From Armatimonadota bacterium (GTDB lineage: Bacteria > Armatimonadota > Fimbriimonadia > Fimbriimonadales > Fimbriimonadaceae): a stretch of 64,000 nucleotides of DNA. Position numbers and translations under genes: made by a program. Positions 34,368 through 42,325 of the stretch are shown here, piece by piece. Location of the stretch: the NCBI GenBank assembly GCA_022563855.1, contig JADFMN010000003.1, forward strand, positions 124,001 through 188,000, read 5' to 3'. Each line of letters starts with the position of its first letter. Position 1 is the first letter of the stretch. The notes under the pieces are model-generated. The model was not told the DNA's origin. It made no database searches and saw only the letters and a list, made by a program, of their open reading frames with translations.

Positions 34368-36368
34368 ATGCTGACAACAACTATCGCTGTAGCCGCAATG
34401 GCATTATCAGCGAACGCTTACGACTCCACGCCTCCTCCCCGACCAGCCGGATCAATCCCTGCTGGCCACGGCATGAGCTTGCTGGACACGACGTTCAACC
34501 AGTCGCCCGAGCCGGTCCCCGATGACAGTCTCCCTGGCGGACGGCGCGCGACTCTTCGTTACGTGTGGTGGTCTGTATATGTTAAGGCTACCGGCAACGT
34601 GGAGATGCGCACCTCGCTCACTTGCACGCACCTCTGTGAGAACCCAGGCAATCACAAGCACGGGCCGCCGTGCAAGATCGGCGGTTGTGCTGCGGAGTGT
34701 CCGTACAACGACCATCAGACGACCCTTGAGGCGACGTCTTCTTCGAGAAGTTCCAGCACGATCAGTCAAGCTCTCACTCGAGCCCGCGAATCTGTCAGGT
34801 CGGTTACGGCGAGTGTCGGCGCCTCGGCATTCGGTGTGACGGCTGGTCTTTCTGGCACAGCATCCGAAAGCAGTTCGTCGAGCGTTACGCTCGGTTCGAG
34901 CATAAGTTCGGCCGTTGGCAGATCCGTCAGCGGCTCTGTTTCGATCAGTCTTGGGCACTTCAACAAGAAGCCTTGCACAAGCGAAACCTGGTACTTCGGA
35001 ACGAAGGAGTACGAAGTCAGGATGATCCTGCAAGTCTTCGAGCAGGACTACTACGCGGAGAGCTGGGTGTTTGGCGGAACGCACGGCGTTCTTCCCGGTT
35101 CAGGCCTGAAACTCGCTGGCGAAGCACGCTTCGTCGGCACTCCGCAAGACGTGCAACTTGGAACCTATCAGGTGCCGAGCAACGAGCCGATCGACAAGAA
35201 GTCTGACCTCGACTGCGGGTGCAAGCCGAAGCCAGTCATCACTCCGTCGCCTGGCGATCGCGAGCACAGCTCGCTGCCGAGCGGCACAAGCAAGTTCTAC
35301 GTAACCCCGGAAGAGGACGAGAAGATCTTCTTCACCAATCCGTTGGATGAAACGGTTCTCGTAACTTACGCGGGCATCGTCGTAGAGATTGAGCCCGGTG
35401 ACGAGAAGGAGATAGATCGTGGCGACCTCATTGGCGCGATTCCGATAGACGTTACAACGGTGGAAGGCGAGCGCGTGATGCGAGTCGTCTACGGGGCCGG
35501 ACTGGATGACGGCAAGAGCCAAGCAGAAACCTGGGAAGAGTCGTTTGCGACTTATGAAGCCGACATCGCCAGCAAGTCGAAGAGCAAAGGCAAAGTCGAA
35601 ACGACTTGGAAAGTGGGAAAGGGCGAAAAGAGCCTTCCTTTGCCGGAAGTGGCAGACGAAATCGTTGCGCCACAGGATCCGCCGCTAATAACTCTCATCG
35701 AGATGCTCATCGCCGCGGGACCGGCCACGACCGCTCTTCCAGTCATGAATGGCAAGACGCCGGTCATCGAAATCCGAGGCGACATCCCCGACGGCGCGAC
35801 CTTCCATATTGAGTCCGGCGATTCCCAGACCGCAGGCGACGTGTTCCTGAAGATCAAGGGCATCGACGGTGAGACAAGAGCCGTGTTCGTGAAGTTCGAT
35901 GGCGTGAGATTCGAGAAGTCCAGCGCCCGACTAGTCATGCGTAACTGTGACGGCGTACCGGTTAGCGATCAGGACATTTCGCTGCAGCAAGCGGCCATTC
36001 ACACTTCGATGACACCGACCAGCGGCCCGGCCGGTTCGTCAGCGACGCTCATCATCGACACGAGAGAGGTGATGGCCTTCATGGCGCAGAACAGCGGCGC
36101 GCACACGAACCAGTTCGACATCCTGCTCGACTTTTCGAGCGGTGGCGGTGCGACCGGTCCGGAGCGAATCGCGATGGATCCGAGCGGCATCACCCGAGTC
36201 CCCGTTCGCCGCGGATCGGTACCGGGTGGCTTCCAAGTTGCGATCCGCCTCGCCTACCGCCAGAACGGTGGCCACGAGCTGGGCCACATTCTCGGCGACG
36301 CGGGCGGCCTTCAAGCCCGCGACCAGGTGAAGAGCGACCCCGGAAAAGGGATCTTGAAAGGCGGATAG
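34368..36368 (+). CDS. Large secreted protein of unknown function
   Basis: The product has 666 residues. A signal peptide (MLTTTIAVAAMALSANA) supports this ATG over the TTG 13 codons upstream. Next comes a Cys-rich patch (TCTHLCENPGNHKHGPPCKI, then GGCAAECPYN), followed by a Ser-rich, low-complexity segment of about 80 residues (SSSRSSSTIS; SESSSSSVTLGSSISSAVG). The middle has DCGCKPKPVITPSPGD, a linker rich in Lys and Ser (SKSKSKGK), and beta-rich regions. The C-terminal tail contains GGHELGHILGDAGG, which looks like a zinc-protease motif but has only about 30 residues after it. No known family is recognised. A strong terminator follows. Confidence 0.75.
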   Translation: MLTTTIAVAAMALSANAYDSTPPPRPAGSIPAGHGMSLLDTTFNQSPEPVPDDSLPGGRRATLRYVWWSVYVKATGNVEMRTSLTCTHLCENPGNHKHGPPCKIGGCAAECPYNDHQTTLEATSSSRSSSTISQALTRARESVRSVTASVGASAFGVTAGLSGTASESSSSSVTLGSSISSAVGRSVSGSVSISLGHFNKKPCTSETWYFGTKEYEVRMILQVFEQDYYAESWVFGGTHGVLPGSGLKLAGEARFVGTPQDVQLGTYQVPSNEPIDKKSDLDCGCKPKPVITPSPGDREHSSLPSGTSKFYVTPEEDEKIFFTNPLDETVLVTYAGIVVEIEPGDEKEIDRGDLIGAIPIDVTTVEGERVMRVVYGAGLDDGKSQAETWEESFATYEADIASKSKSKGKVETTWKVGKGEKSLPLPEVADEIVAPQDPPLITLIEMLIAAGPATTALPVMNGKTPVIEIRGDIPDGATFHIESGDSQTAGDVFLKIKGIDGETRAVFVKFDGVRFEKSSARLVMRNCDGVPVSDQDISLQQAAIHTSMTPTSGPAGSSATLIIDTREVMAFMAQNSGAHTNQFDILLDFSSGGGATGPERIAMDPSGITRVPVRRGSVPGGFQVAIRLAYRQNGGHELGHILGDAGGLQARDQVKSDPGKGILKGG

Positions 36369-36389
36369 AACCGCCAGGCCCTCACCCGC

Positions 36390-36426
36390 AAACCCCTCTC
36401 CCTTAGCACACGGGAGAGGGGTTTTT
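36390..36426 (+). terminator. Strong intrinsic terminator
   Basis: AAACCCCTCTCCC, the loop TTAGCACAC, GGGAGAGGGGTTTTT. The 10-bp GC-rich stem is perfect and flanked by A and T runs, so it could work on both strands. It ends the transcript of the secreted protein gene. Confidence 0.92.
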
Positions 36427-36428
36427 GT

Positions 36429-36455
36429 CGGAGTGCGCGAACGTGTTCGCGCTTT
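36429..36455 (+). repeat. REP hairpin, copy A
   Basis: CGGAGTGC, core GCGAACGTGTTCGC, then GCTTT. It lies 67 bp upstream of the RAYT start. The GGAG head followed by a dyad is the hallmark of REP sequences tied to RAYT proteins. It is in opposite orientation to copy B on the other side of the gene. Confidence 0.85.
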
Positions 36456-36521
36456 CCCGAGCACCCAAGAGAGACTTCCGCACCCTTGACGAAGCCCTGC
36501 AAAAGCGACCAAGCTATTACC

Positions 36522-37052
36522 ATGCGCACATGGCCGCACGCACCTTCGAAGTGCGTCACGTCGCCAGGGACGTATATCGTCACCGCTGGCACCTACCATA
36601 AGGAGCCGCTGTTCAAGGATCCGGAGAAACTCGAGATCCTCTACAACCTGCTGTTAGAAACTGCAGACGAACAGGGGTGGGACTTGTTGGCGTGGGCCGT
36701 CTTCGCCAACCACTATCACATAATCGGAAACAGCCCGCAGATCACAAATCCAGTTGGCAAACTGTGTGGCAAGGTCCACATGAAAACAGCGAAGGCGATC
36801 AATTTGCTCGACGAAGCGCCCGGGCGAATGGTCTGGTACCGATCCTGGGATCGGCTGATCACTTACGAGAAGTCGGTGATGGCGCGCATCGCATACGTTC
36901 ATCACAACCCGGTCAAACACGGGCTCGTCGCTCGGGCCGAGGATTATCCTTGGTGTTCTGCGGCGTGGTTCCTGCGGGAGGGCGACCGGCCGTTCGTAGA
37001 GAGCGTGCTGTCGTTCAAGACCGATCGGGTTAGCGTCGACGATGACTTTTAG
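36522..37052 (+). CDS. REP-associated tyrosine transposase (RAYT)
   Basis: This 176-residue Y1 (IS200-like) transposase is of the RAYT group. It starts PHAPSKCVTSPGTYIVTAGT and has the HUH metal motif in VFANHYHIIGNSP and the catalytic Tyr in IAYVHHNPVKHGLV, followed by DYPWCSAAWF. RAYTs are domesticated single-copy enzymes that nick REP hairpins and are thought to spread REPs or REPINs. I chose ATG 36522 by family; a TTG 12 codons upstream is possible. It is flanked by inverted REP copies A and B, and three more copies lie elsewhere in the window. Confidence 0.92.
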   Translation: MRTWPHAPSKCVTSPGTYIVTAGTYHKEPLFKDPEKLEILYNLLLETADEQGWDLLAWAVFANHYHIIGNSPQITNPVGKLCGKVHMKTAKAINLLDEAPGRMVWYRSWDRLITYEKSVMARIAYVHHNPVKHGLVARAEDYPWCSAAWFLREGDRPFVESVLSFKTDRVSVDDDF

Positions 37053-37084
37053 TCGATGCGATATCCACTGGCGCGTTGCTGGGC

Positions 37085-37111
37085 AAAGCGCGAACGCGTT
37101 CGCGCACTCCG
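37085..37111 (-). repeat. REP hairpin, copy B
   Basis: On the minus strand: CGGAGTGC, core GCGAACGCGTTCGC, then GCTTT. It differs from copy A by one base in the loop and is inverted with respect to it. It lies 32 bp after the RAYT stop. Confidence 0.85.
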
Positions 37112-37127
37112 AAAAGGGGCGCCCTCC

Positions 37128-38813
37128 CTAGATAGTCACGCTTGTGCGGACGACGCCTGCGCGTTCGTGTCGTGCGACGAGGTCGTAGGTGCCGGAGCCG
37201 CGCACTACCCACTCGAACACCGCTTGGTCGTCGGTAGCGTCCGTGTGCCAGCCGAACCCTGCTACCGGAACGTGGCACCAGCCGACGAGCTGCCCGGCGT
37301 CCTCGCGGAGCTTGCCGCTGACGAGCCAGTCGGGGGTAGACGACCCCGCGCTACCGGCCTCCGATCCTTGTCTAGAAATCTCGCCGACAACGCCGCGCAC
37401 CATCTTCTTCTCCTCGGCCATCTTGCTGACGTTGGTCGAGAGCCAGCCCGTGTTCTGCACGATGAACCGTATCCGATGAGTATCGCCGTCACTGTCGATC
37501 TCGACATCTTTCAGCTCTAAACATGGCGTTACTCCTGCGAGCCAGATCGACCACTCCGCGAGCGGGGTGACCTCCGCCTCAAGGAACTGAGGCGGTGGAT
37601 TGCGGAACGCGTGGTGCGCGTCCCAGCCGCCGAGCTCGACCTTGCCGAGCTGGGGATGGTCGAAGTCGTACCATTCGACGTGCCCTTTTCCGTCGAGCTT
37701 TTCGTCGCTCCACTTGAGCAGCATTAGGTCATCTGAGTGCGGGTGGTCGCGGAACCAATCGATGTACTTGTAGTCGGTGATCCCGGCCTGTCTCTGCGGC
37801 GACCAGATTTCGACGGTCCACGCGTGGACGCCCCGGTGCTCGTACATCCAGTCGTCGAACACGCCAGAGATGCTTTCCTTCGGGTGGTATTTGAAATCGT
37901 GGAAGACAGAGATGCACGGGTAGCCGGTCATTTCGGTGCCGTACTTGCCCATCTCTTTGAGGAGCCACACGTCCTCGGGCGGCAGGTCCTCTTCCTTCAT
38001 GCGTCCGGGCGGCCGCAGGATAACGCCGCTGAACGTGTGATACGTCACGGCGCCGCAGATGTTCGGTCGCATTGAAATCGCATCGACCGCCGCGCGGATC
38101 TCTGGCTCGCTCGTCGGATACGGCCCGGAGCCTTTCTGGTCGGGTTCGATCCGCCACGCGCTGGGGAAGTTGCGGTTGAAGTCGAGCCCCTCTTTGATGT
38201 TTCGCGCGCGCATGGTGACGCCGTCGAAGTTGTGGAACAGCCCCTCGGGCAGGACGCGATAATAAGTGCCACCGGTTTCGCCGGGCGAGCGCTTCCTCAT
38301 TAGACGCGGCTCCTCTTCACTGATCTTCCACGGTCCGTTCGGGTCTTCGACGCGCATGTTGAGGATGCGTCCGTCGCCGTCCAGGTCTTGCCGCTCCAGG
38401 CCGTAGTAGTCCTCTTCGTCGAAGGGGTACGGACGCGTCGAGGAGCGGATGATGCGCGGCACGTCTTCGAGCGCCCACTCCGCGCCGTCTGGATTCAGAC
38501 GAGGCACCAAGTAGAACGCGCGCGTCTTCAGCACGTCCGGCTTCTCGGTGCAGAGGATGTTCAGCAGTTTGAGCATCGCCGTCGAGGCGCTGACCTCGCT
38601 CGCGTGGATGTTGCCGTCGGCCCAGAAGGCGGGCTTCTCAGAGGCGGGGCCGGTCGAGGCATCGGTGACCGTCATCATCCAGATGTCGCGGCTTTCGTGC
38701 GACTTGCCGATCGACTCCATCTGGACCAGCCCGGGGTTCTCAGACTCGAACTCCCGAAGCAGGGAAGTCAGCTCTTCGTACCGGTAGTAACGGTCAAATT
38801 CGACGCTGGGCAT
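37128..38813 (-). CDS. M14-family zinc carboxypeptidase
   Basis: The 561-residue product is a metallocarboxypeptidase-like enzyme. H70 and E73 lie in the first zinc motif (DGNIHASEVS), followed by RLNPDGAE, the DFNRNFP substrate-binding segment, the third zinc His in TYHTFSG and a candidate catalytic Glu in WTVEIWSPQ. The C-terminal 130 residues form a beta domain. No signal peptide is seen, so it may be cytoplasmic, unusual for this family. The ATG is 9 nt after a TATCCT box. The substrate is unknown. Confidence 0.9.
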   Translation of the reverse strand: MPSVEFDRYYRYEELTSLLREFESENPGLVQMESIGKSHESRDIWMMTVTDASTGPASEKPAFWADGNIHASEVSASTAMLKLLNILCTEKPDVLKTRAFYLVPRLNPDGAEWALEDVPRIIRSSTRPYPFDEEDYYGLERQDLDGDGRILNMRVEDPNGPWKISEEEPRLMRKRSPGETGGTYYRVLPEGLFHNFDGVTMRARNIKEGLDFNRNFPSAWRIEPDQKGSGPYPTSEPEIRAAVDAISMRPNICGAVTYHTFSGVILRPPGRMKEEDLPPEDVWLLKEMGKYGTEMTGYPCISVFHDFKYHPKESISGVFDDWMYEHRGVHAWTVEIWSPQRQAGITDYKYIDWFRDHPHSDDLMLLKWSDEKLDGKGHVEWYDFDHPQLGKVELGGWDAHHAFRNPPPQFLEAEVTPLAEWSIWLAGVTPCLELKDVEIDSDGDTHRIRFIVQNTGWLSTNVSKMAEEKKMVRGVVGEISRQGSEAGSAGSSTPDWLVSGKLREDAGQLVGWCHVPVAGFGWHTDATDDQAVFEWVVRGSGTYDLVARHERAGVVRTSVTI

Positions 38814-38857
38814 AGGGCAACGAGGATACCTCTGGGAACTGAAGTCGCTTCGAGTGA

Positions 38858-38863
38858 CATAAT
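38858..38863 (+). promoter_or_regulatory. -10-like box of the first cyclophilin gene
   Basis: CATAAT ends 10 nt before the ATG at 38874. The second cyclophilin has the same CATAAT 8 nt before its ATG (39643-39648). Neither has a convincing SD. Confidence 0.45.
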
Positions 38864-38873
38864 CTCATTCAGG

Positions 38874-39614
38874 ATGATGATCAGGAAACTCTGTTCTGCG
38901 GGCGTGATCGCCCTGCTCGCGCTCGCGTCGTTTGGTTGTGCCCCGGAAGAGGAGGAGGTCGCGAAAGACGACAAGACGGACGAAAGTACCGAGGTGGCTC
39001 CGACCGGGCCGATCTTGCTCGATGACTTTCAGCCGTCGGGCCTACCGATCAAGTTGGCTCCGGATGACGGCGACGAAGTCGCGATCATGACGACCGACAG
39101 GGGCGTCATCGTGCTGATGTTCCACCCTGAGGTCGCGCCGGACCACGTCGCCAACTTTAAGAACCTCTCGCGGATAGGCTTCTATGACGGCGTCAGGTTC
39201 CACCGCGTAATACCCGGGTTTATGATCCAGGGCGGAGACCCTAACAGCAAAGACCTAAATCTCGCAGCGACGTGGGGCATGGGCGACCATGTGAACGAGG
39301 ACGGTCGGCGAGTTATGGTCGCAGGGGAGTTCAGCGCTGTGAAGCACGAGCGCGGCATCCTGAGCATGGCGCGCGGTGACCTCCCCAACTCGGCGAGTTG
39401 CCAATTCTTTATCATGCACGGGGATGCGCCCTTTCTTGACGACCCGAATGGTCACTACTCAGTATTTGGGAGGGTCGTCACAGGAATGGACGTTGTCGAT
39501 GAGATCGTGATGATTCCAACTTATGATCCGAGGGCTGAGTCTGCGTACCCAGACCAGGCGGCTGTGATCGAGTCGATCGAGATCGTGGTCTGGCCGATAG
39601 AAGACTCCGACTAA
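38874..39614 (+). CDS. Lipoprotein cyclophilin-type peptidyl-prolyl isomerase
   Basis: The 246-residue product starts with a lipoprotein-like signal (CSAGVIALLALASFGC; the Cys would be lipidated). An acidic linker follows (PEEEEVAKDDKTDESTE), then the cyclophilin domain: GFYDGVRFHRVIPGFMIQGG, FSAVKHERGILSMARG, CQFFIMHGDAPFLD and YSVFGRVVTGMDVVDEI. The catalytic Arg of FHRV is kept. It should fold proteins outside the inner membrane. The frame is open far upstream inside the antisense peptidase gene; the ATG at 38874 is chosen by the signal sequence. A paralogue follows 42 bp later. Confidence 0.93.
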   Translation: MMIRKLCSAGVIALLALASFGCAPEEEEVAKDDKTDESTEVAPTGPILLDDFQPSGLPIKLAPDDGDEVAIMTTDRGVIVLMFHPEVAPDHVANFKNLSRIGFYDGVRFHRVIPGFMIQGGDPNSKDLNLAATWGMGDHVNEDGRRVMVAGEFSAVKHERGILSMARGDLPNSASCQFFIMHGDAPFLDDPNGHYSVFGRVVTGMDVVDEIVMIPTYDPRAESAYPDQAAVIESIEIVVWPIEDSD

Positions 39615-39656
39615 TGACGATTGCACCGAGACACGGCGGTGCCATAATTCGGGGCA

Positions 39657-40301
39657 ATGAATATCGCACCACTGGTCGCGGGCTCGATCGTCACTCTGAT
39701 CGGCTCTCTGGTTTTCGCTTCGATGAGCGGCGAGTCCGGCGACGCTGAAGAGCAGCAGGCGATGCCGAGCGAGGGCGACGAAGTCGCCGTCATGGAGACG
39801 AGCCAAGGACGGATCGTCCTGATGTTCTTCCGCGAGACGGCGCCGAGGCACGTCGACAACTTCAAGATTCTGGCCAAGCAGGGGTTCTACGACGGCACGC
39901 GGTTCCACCGCACGATCAAGGGCTTCATGATCCAGGCTGGCGATCCGAACTCCAAGGACCTCGGCAAGTCGGCGACTTGGGGCACAGGCGGTAACGCAGA
40001 CGAGGAGGGGAGGGAGATCAACATTCCGGCTGAGTTCAGCGACATCAAGCACGTCCGCGGAGTGCTGAGCATGGCCCGATCTTCGAATCCGGACTCGGCC
40101 AGCAGCCAGTTCTTCATCATGCATGCCGACTACCCGTCTTTGGACGGCCAGTACAGCGCTTTCGGTCGAGTCATCACAGGCATGGCGGTCGTCGATAAGA
40201 TCGCCGAGATGCCGACTGGCCCGAACGGTTCTGTTGGACCAGAGAAGGCCGTCGTGATCACGTCCGTGAAGATCGAGGCCTGGCCGCTAGCGGACGACTA
40301 G
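39657..40301 (+). CDS. Membrane-anchored cyclophilin-type isomerase
   Basis: The 214-residue paralogue of the preceding gene has a hydrophobic N-terminus (APLVAGSIVTLIGSLVFAS) without a lipobox Cys, so it is an anchor or a cleaved signal. The cyclophilin core has GFYDGTRFHRTIKGFMIQAG, FSDIKHVRGVLSMARS, SSQFFIMHADYPSLDG and YSAFGRVITGMAVVDKI. It probably arose by tandem duplication. It has its own CATAAT box 8 nt before the ATG. Confidence 0.93.
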   Translation: MNIAPLVAGSIVTLIGSLVFASMSGESGDAEEQQAMPSEGDEVAVMETSQGRIVLMFFRETAPRHVDNFKILAKQGFYDGTRFHRTIKGFMIQAGDPNSKDLGKSATWGTGGNADEEGREINIPAEFSDIKHVRGVLSMARSSNPDSASSQFFIMHADYPSLDGQYSAFGRVITGMAVVDKIAEMPTGPNGSVGPEKAVVITSVKIEAWPLADD

Positions 40302-40364
40302 GACTTTTTCGCGGAGTTGAACGAATCGGGGGTTCGCCGACACTGAGCTGGCGAGGTGTTTACA

Positions 40365-40541
40365 ATGAAGCTATATCTGACAGCTCTGATTCTCGGTACC
40401 TGCCTGGTCCTCGCCGGTTGTCCGGCGAAGGAGACCGTGGAAACGACTGAAACGACGGAAAATTCGGTCTCATCGACCGGCCCTGACAAGACAGATCCTG
40501 GTGCGTCGACAGACGTCAAAGAGGCTGACGAAGACAAATAG
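40365..40541 (+). CDS. Small lipoprotein, copy 1
   Basis: The 58-residue product has signal MKLYLTALILGTCLVLAGC with a good lipobox (LAGC). The mature peptide of about 40 residues is rich in Thr, Glu, Ser and Asp (KETVETTETTENSVSSTG), probably disordered. GAGGTG lies 6 nt before the ATG. Function is unknown. A near-identical signal is reused in copy 2. Confidence 0.75.
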   Translation: MKLYLTALILGTCLVLAGCPAKETVETTETTENSVSSTGPDKTDPGASTDVKEADEDK

Positions 40542-40651
40542 GAAACGAACGTGACCAAGGATGATGCCGATACGGTCGCCTGCTGAGAGGCGGACCTTGA
40601 ATCGCCAGCGTGGCGCGATCGGTTTTGACTGAACATGGACGAGAACGAAAC

Positions 40652-40689
40652 GGCCTGGGCAAGACCGCCCGGGCCAGATTACTTTTGAG
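40652..40689 (+). terminator. Terminator-like hairpin after lipoprotein copy 1
   Basis: GGCCTGGGC, loop AAGACC, GCCCGGGCC (9-bp stem with one G-T pair), then a weak T-rich tail (AGATTACTTTT). It is the counterpart of the hairpin after copy 2. Confidence 0.6.
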
Positions 40690-40779
40690 GAAAGATTACT
40701 GCTAGCGGGCGACTGGGGGCCTTATGCTGGATTGAACGAATTGGGGGATCGCCGACACTGATGTAGCGAGGTGTTTACA

Positions 40780-40950
40780 ATGAAGCTATATCTGACAGCT
40801 CTGATTCTCGGTACCTGCCTAGTCCTCGCCGGTTGTCCGGCGAAGGAGCCCGTGCTAACGACTGATGAGACGAAACAACCGCTCTCCGGTGGTATCAACA
40901 AGACTGGCTCTGAAGCGAAGACGGAGATTGCCGAGGCTCCCGAAGACTGA
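40780..40950 (+). CDS. Small lipoprotein, copy 2
   Basis: The 56-residue product begins with the same 22 residues as copy 1 (MKLYLTALILGTCLVLAGC, then PAK). It then diverges to a polar tail (EPVLTTDETKQPLSGG, ending AEAPED). The strongly conserved signal with a free tail suggests that only export and acylation plus an acidic, flexible tail are under selection. The same SD and leader are present. Confidence 0.72.
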   Translation: MKLYLTALILGTCLVLAGCPAKEPVLTTDETKQPLSGGINKTGSEAKTEIAEAPED

Positions 40951-41065
40951 TCTCAACACGACCTGAATCAATGCTGACGACGTAGTGATCGGCACTTGAG
41001 AGGCGGCCACCGTGCCGTGACGGTCGCACTTTTGGCCAGTGCCGAACCTGGTCAGCGACGAGCAT

Positions 41066-41099
41066 GCCTGGGCGTGACAGCCCGGGCCGGACTATTTTT
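41066..41099 (+). terminator. Terminator hairpin after lipoprotein copy 2
   Basis: GCCTGGGC, loop GTGACA, GCCCGGGC, then CGGACTATTTTT. The stem is 8 bp and the T-run is better than in copy 1. Confidence 0.65.
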
Positions 41100-41251
41100 G
41101 GGGAGAAATCGCCGCTGGCTTATGGAACTTTAGGAATCCGCTGTGCCGTCCGACTGGTTAGGGGCAGGGATTTGATCTTTCCTGCCCGGGATTGAACGGC
41201 TTGACGTCTGCCGGACACACAAGGTTGGCAGTTCGTTGCCAGGAGTGTGAA

Positions 41252-42286
41252 ATGAAAAGAGTATTTTTGACCCTCTCCGCACTAGCGGTCCTCCTGACCG
41301 GGTGCGGGAACGAGCAGATTTCAGAAGGGACGGTCGCATTGGAGTTGACGGGAGAGGTCATCGATATTGGCGAGACGTCCTACTTCCTCGGTGAGACGAT
41401 CAGTTACGAAAACGTCACGGTTGTGCCACTGATCTCCCAGGACTACGATCCAGAGCAGGACGCCGACTACATTACGCTAGCCGAGGCGACGAAGAACGAC
41501 TGGATCGAGATCATCGAGAAGCCGGGGGAAGAAGTTTACACGGAGCTGACCGTGCGGTATAGCGGGCCGAAGCCGCTCTTGTTGCTGGCTGGCGAGCTGC
41601 TGCTCGGCGGAAAGCAGGACAGGATCGTTGCGAAGGACACGGTTATCAAGCCAATGTCGACCGTGGTCGTCTCAGTCTTCTGCGTAGAGCCCGGCCGGTG
41701 GAGCGGGACTTCACTGAGCTTCAATTACCCGGGCGTCCAAGTGCCGATGAGCGTGAAGGAGCAGGCGATGTTGGGCAGTCAGGACGGGGTATGGGCTGAG
41801 ACGAAGGCATACAACGACAGGGCAGGATCAGCCGATCGGGGCCGCTCTACAGTCGATATGGGGATGAAGAGCGACGAAGTTGTCAAGTTCACGAAGGAAG
41901 GCAAAGCCCAACTGCTGGCCTTGCGAGACACCGACCGTCCTGTCGTCGGAGTCGTCTTCATCATCAACGGCAAGATCAGGTCGATGGAGATATTCGGCGC
42001 ACCGAGGCTGTTCTCGTCGGCTTACGAGTCGATTCTTGGAGGGGTTCTAGCCGAAGCGGCCATCGACCGATCGGACGACTTTGATTTGCCTTCGGCCGAG
42101 ACGTTACAGGCGTTCCTGGCAAAGGTGTCGAGCGCGCAGTCCTCGGCCTTTATGGCGGGCGTGCCTGCTTCTGGTGATCCGTACCTGATGGGTGCGGCGG
42201 CGGGCGTATCAGGAGCGATTCTGTTTGCAGAAGAAGAGGATGCTGCAGAGATAACTCACGGTACCTTCTACAACAAGGAGGATTGA
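41252..42286 (+). CDS. Lipoprotein with ARPP-1 (DUF6569)-like domain
   Basis: The 344-residue product has lipoprotein signal MKRVFLTLSALAVLLTGC. The body has the ARPP-1 features: ENVTVVPLI near the N-terminus, PLLLLAGELLLGGKQDRIV, then VVVSVFCVEPGRW, and a C-terminal half with VVGVVFIINGKIRSMEIFG. This family is known from bioinformatic studies of conflict or stress-linked genes and has no proven activity. AGGAG lies 7 nt before the ATG. It follows the duplicated small lipoproteins and shares a leader-like sequence with them, so these genes may be regulated alike. Confidence 0.75.
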   Translation: MKRVFLTLSALAVLLTGCGNEQISEGTVALELTGEVIDIGETSYFLGETISYENVTVVPLISQDYDPEQDADYITLAEATKNDWIEIIEKPGEEVYTELTVRYSGPKPLLLLAGELLLGGKQDRIVAKDTVIKPMSTVVVSVFCVEPGRWSGTSLSFNYPGVQVPMSVKEQAMLGSQDGVWAETKAYNDRAGSADRGRSTVDMGMKSDEVVKFTKEGKAQLLALRDTDRPVVGVVFIINGKIRSMEIFGAPRLFSSAYESILGGVLAEAAIDRSDDFDLPSAETLQAFLAKVSSAQSSAFMAGVPASGDPYLMGAAAGVSGAILFAEEEDAAEITHGTFYNKED

Positions 42287-42325
42287 GGCGCGAGTCCCCG
42301 GTCAGCGGTCGGCCATAATTGACTG

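Larger units (their letters stand above)
40317..41108 (+). repeat. Tandem duplication of a leader-lipoprotein-hairpin unit
   Basis: Two units about 415 bp apart each contain the same leader (TTGAACGAAT then GGGG.TCGCCGACACTGA..T.GCGAGG, TGTTTACAATG), the same first 60 coding bases of a small lipoprotein gene, a diverged remainder and a GC hairpin (GCCTGGGC...GCCCGGGC) followed by T-rich sequence. A third partial leader (TTGAACGG...GCCGGACAC) occurs at about 41190-41215 before the next lipoprotein gene. Sequence between the hairpins and genes (40690-40779; 40951-41251, about 300 bp) holds no other gene that I can see. Confidence 0.75.

Noticed and set aside
36250-36368. Calling the 34368 gene a metalloprotease because of HELGHILGD
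   Set aside because: The motif is about 30 residues from the C-terminus with no Met-turn or third ligand after it. Without homologues it may be chance.
38388-38873. N-terminal extension of the first cyclophilin by 162 codons
   Set aside because: The extension is antisense to the M14 peptidase and would bury the lipoprotein signal that begins at 38874.
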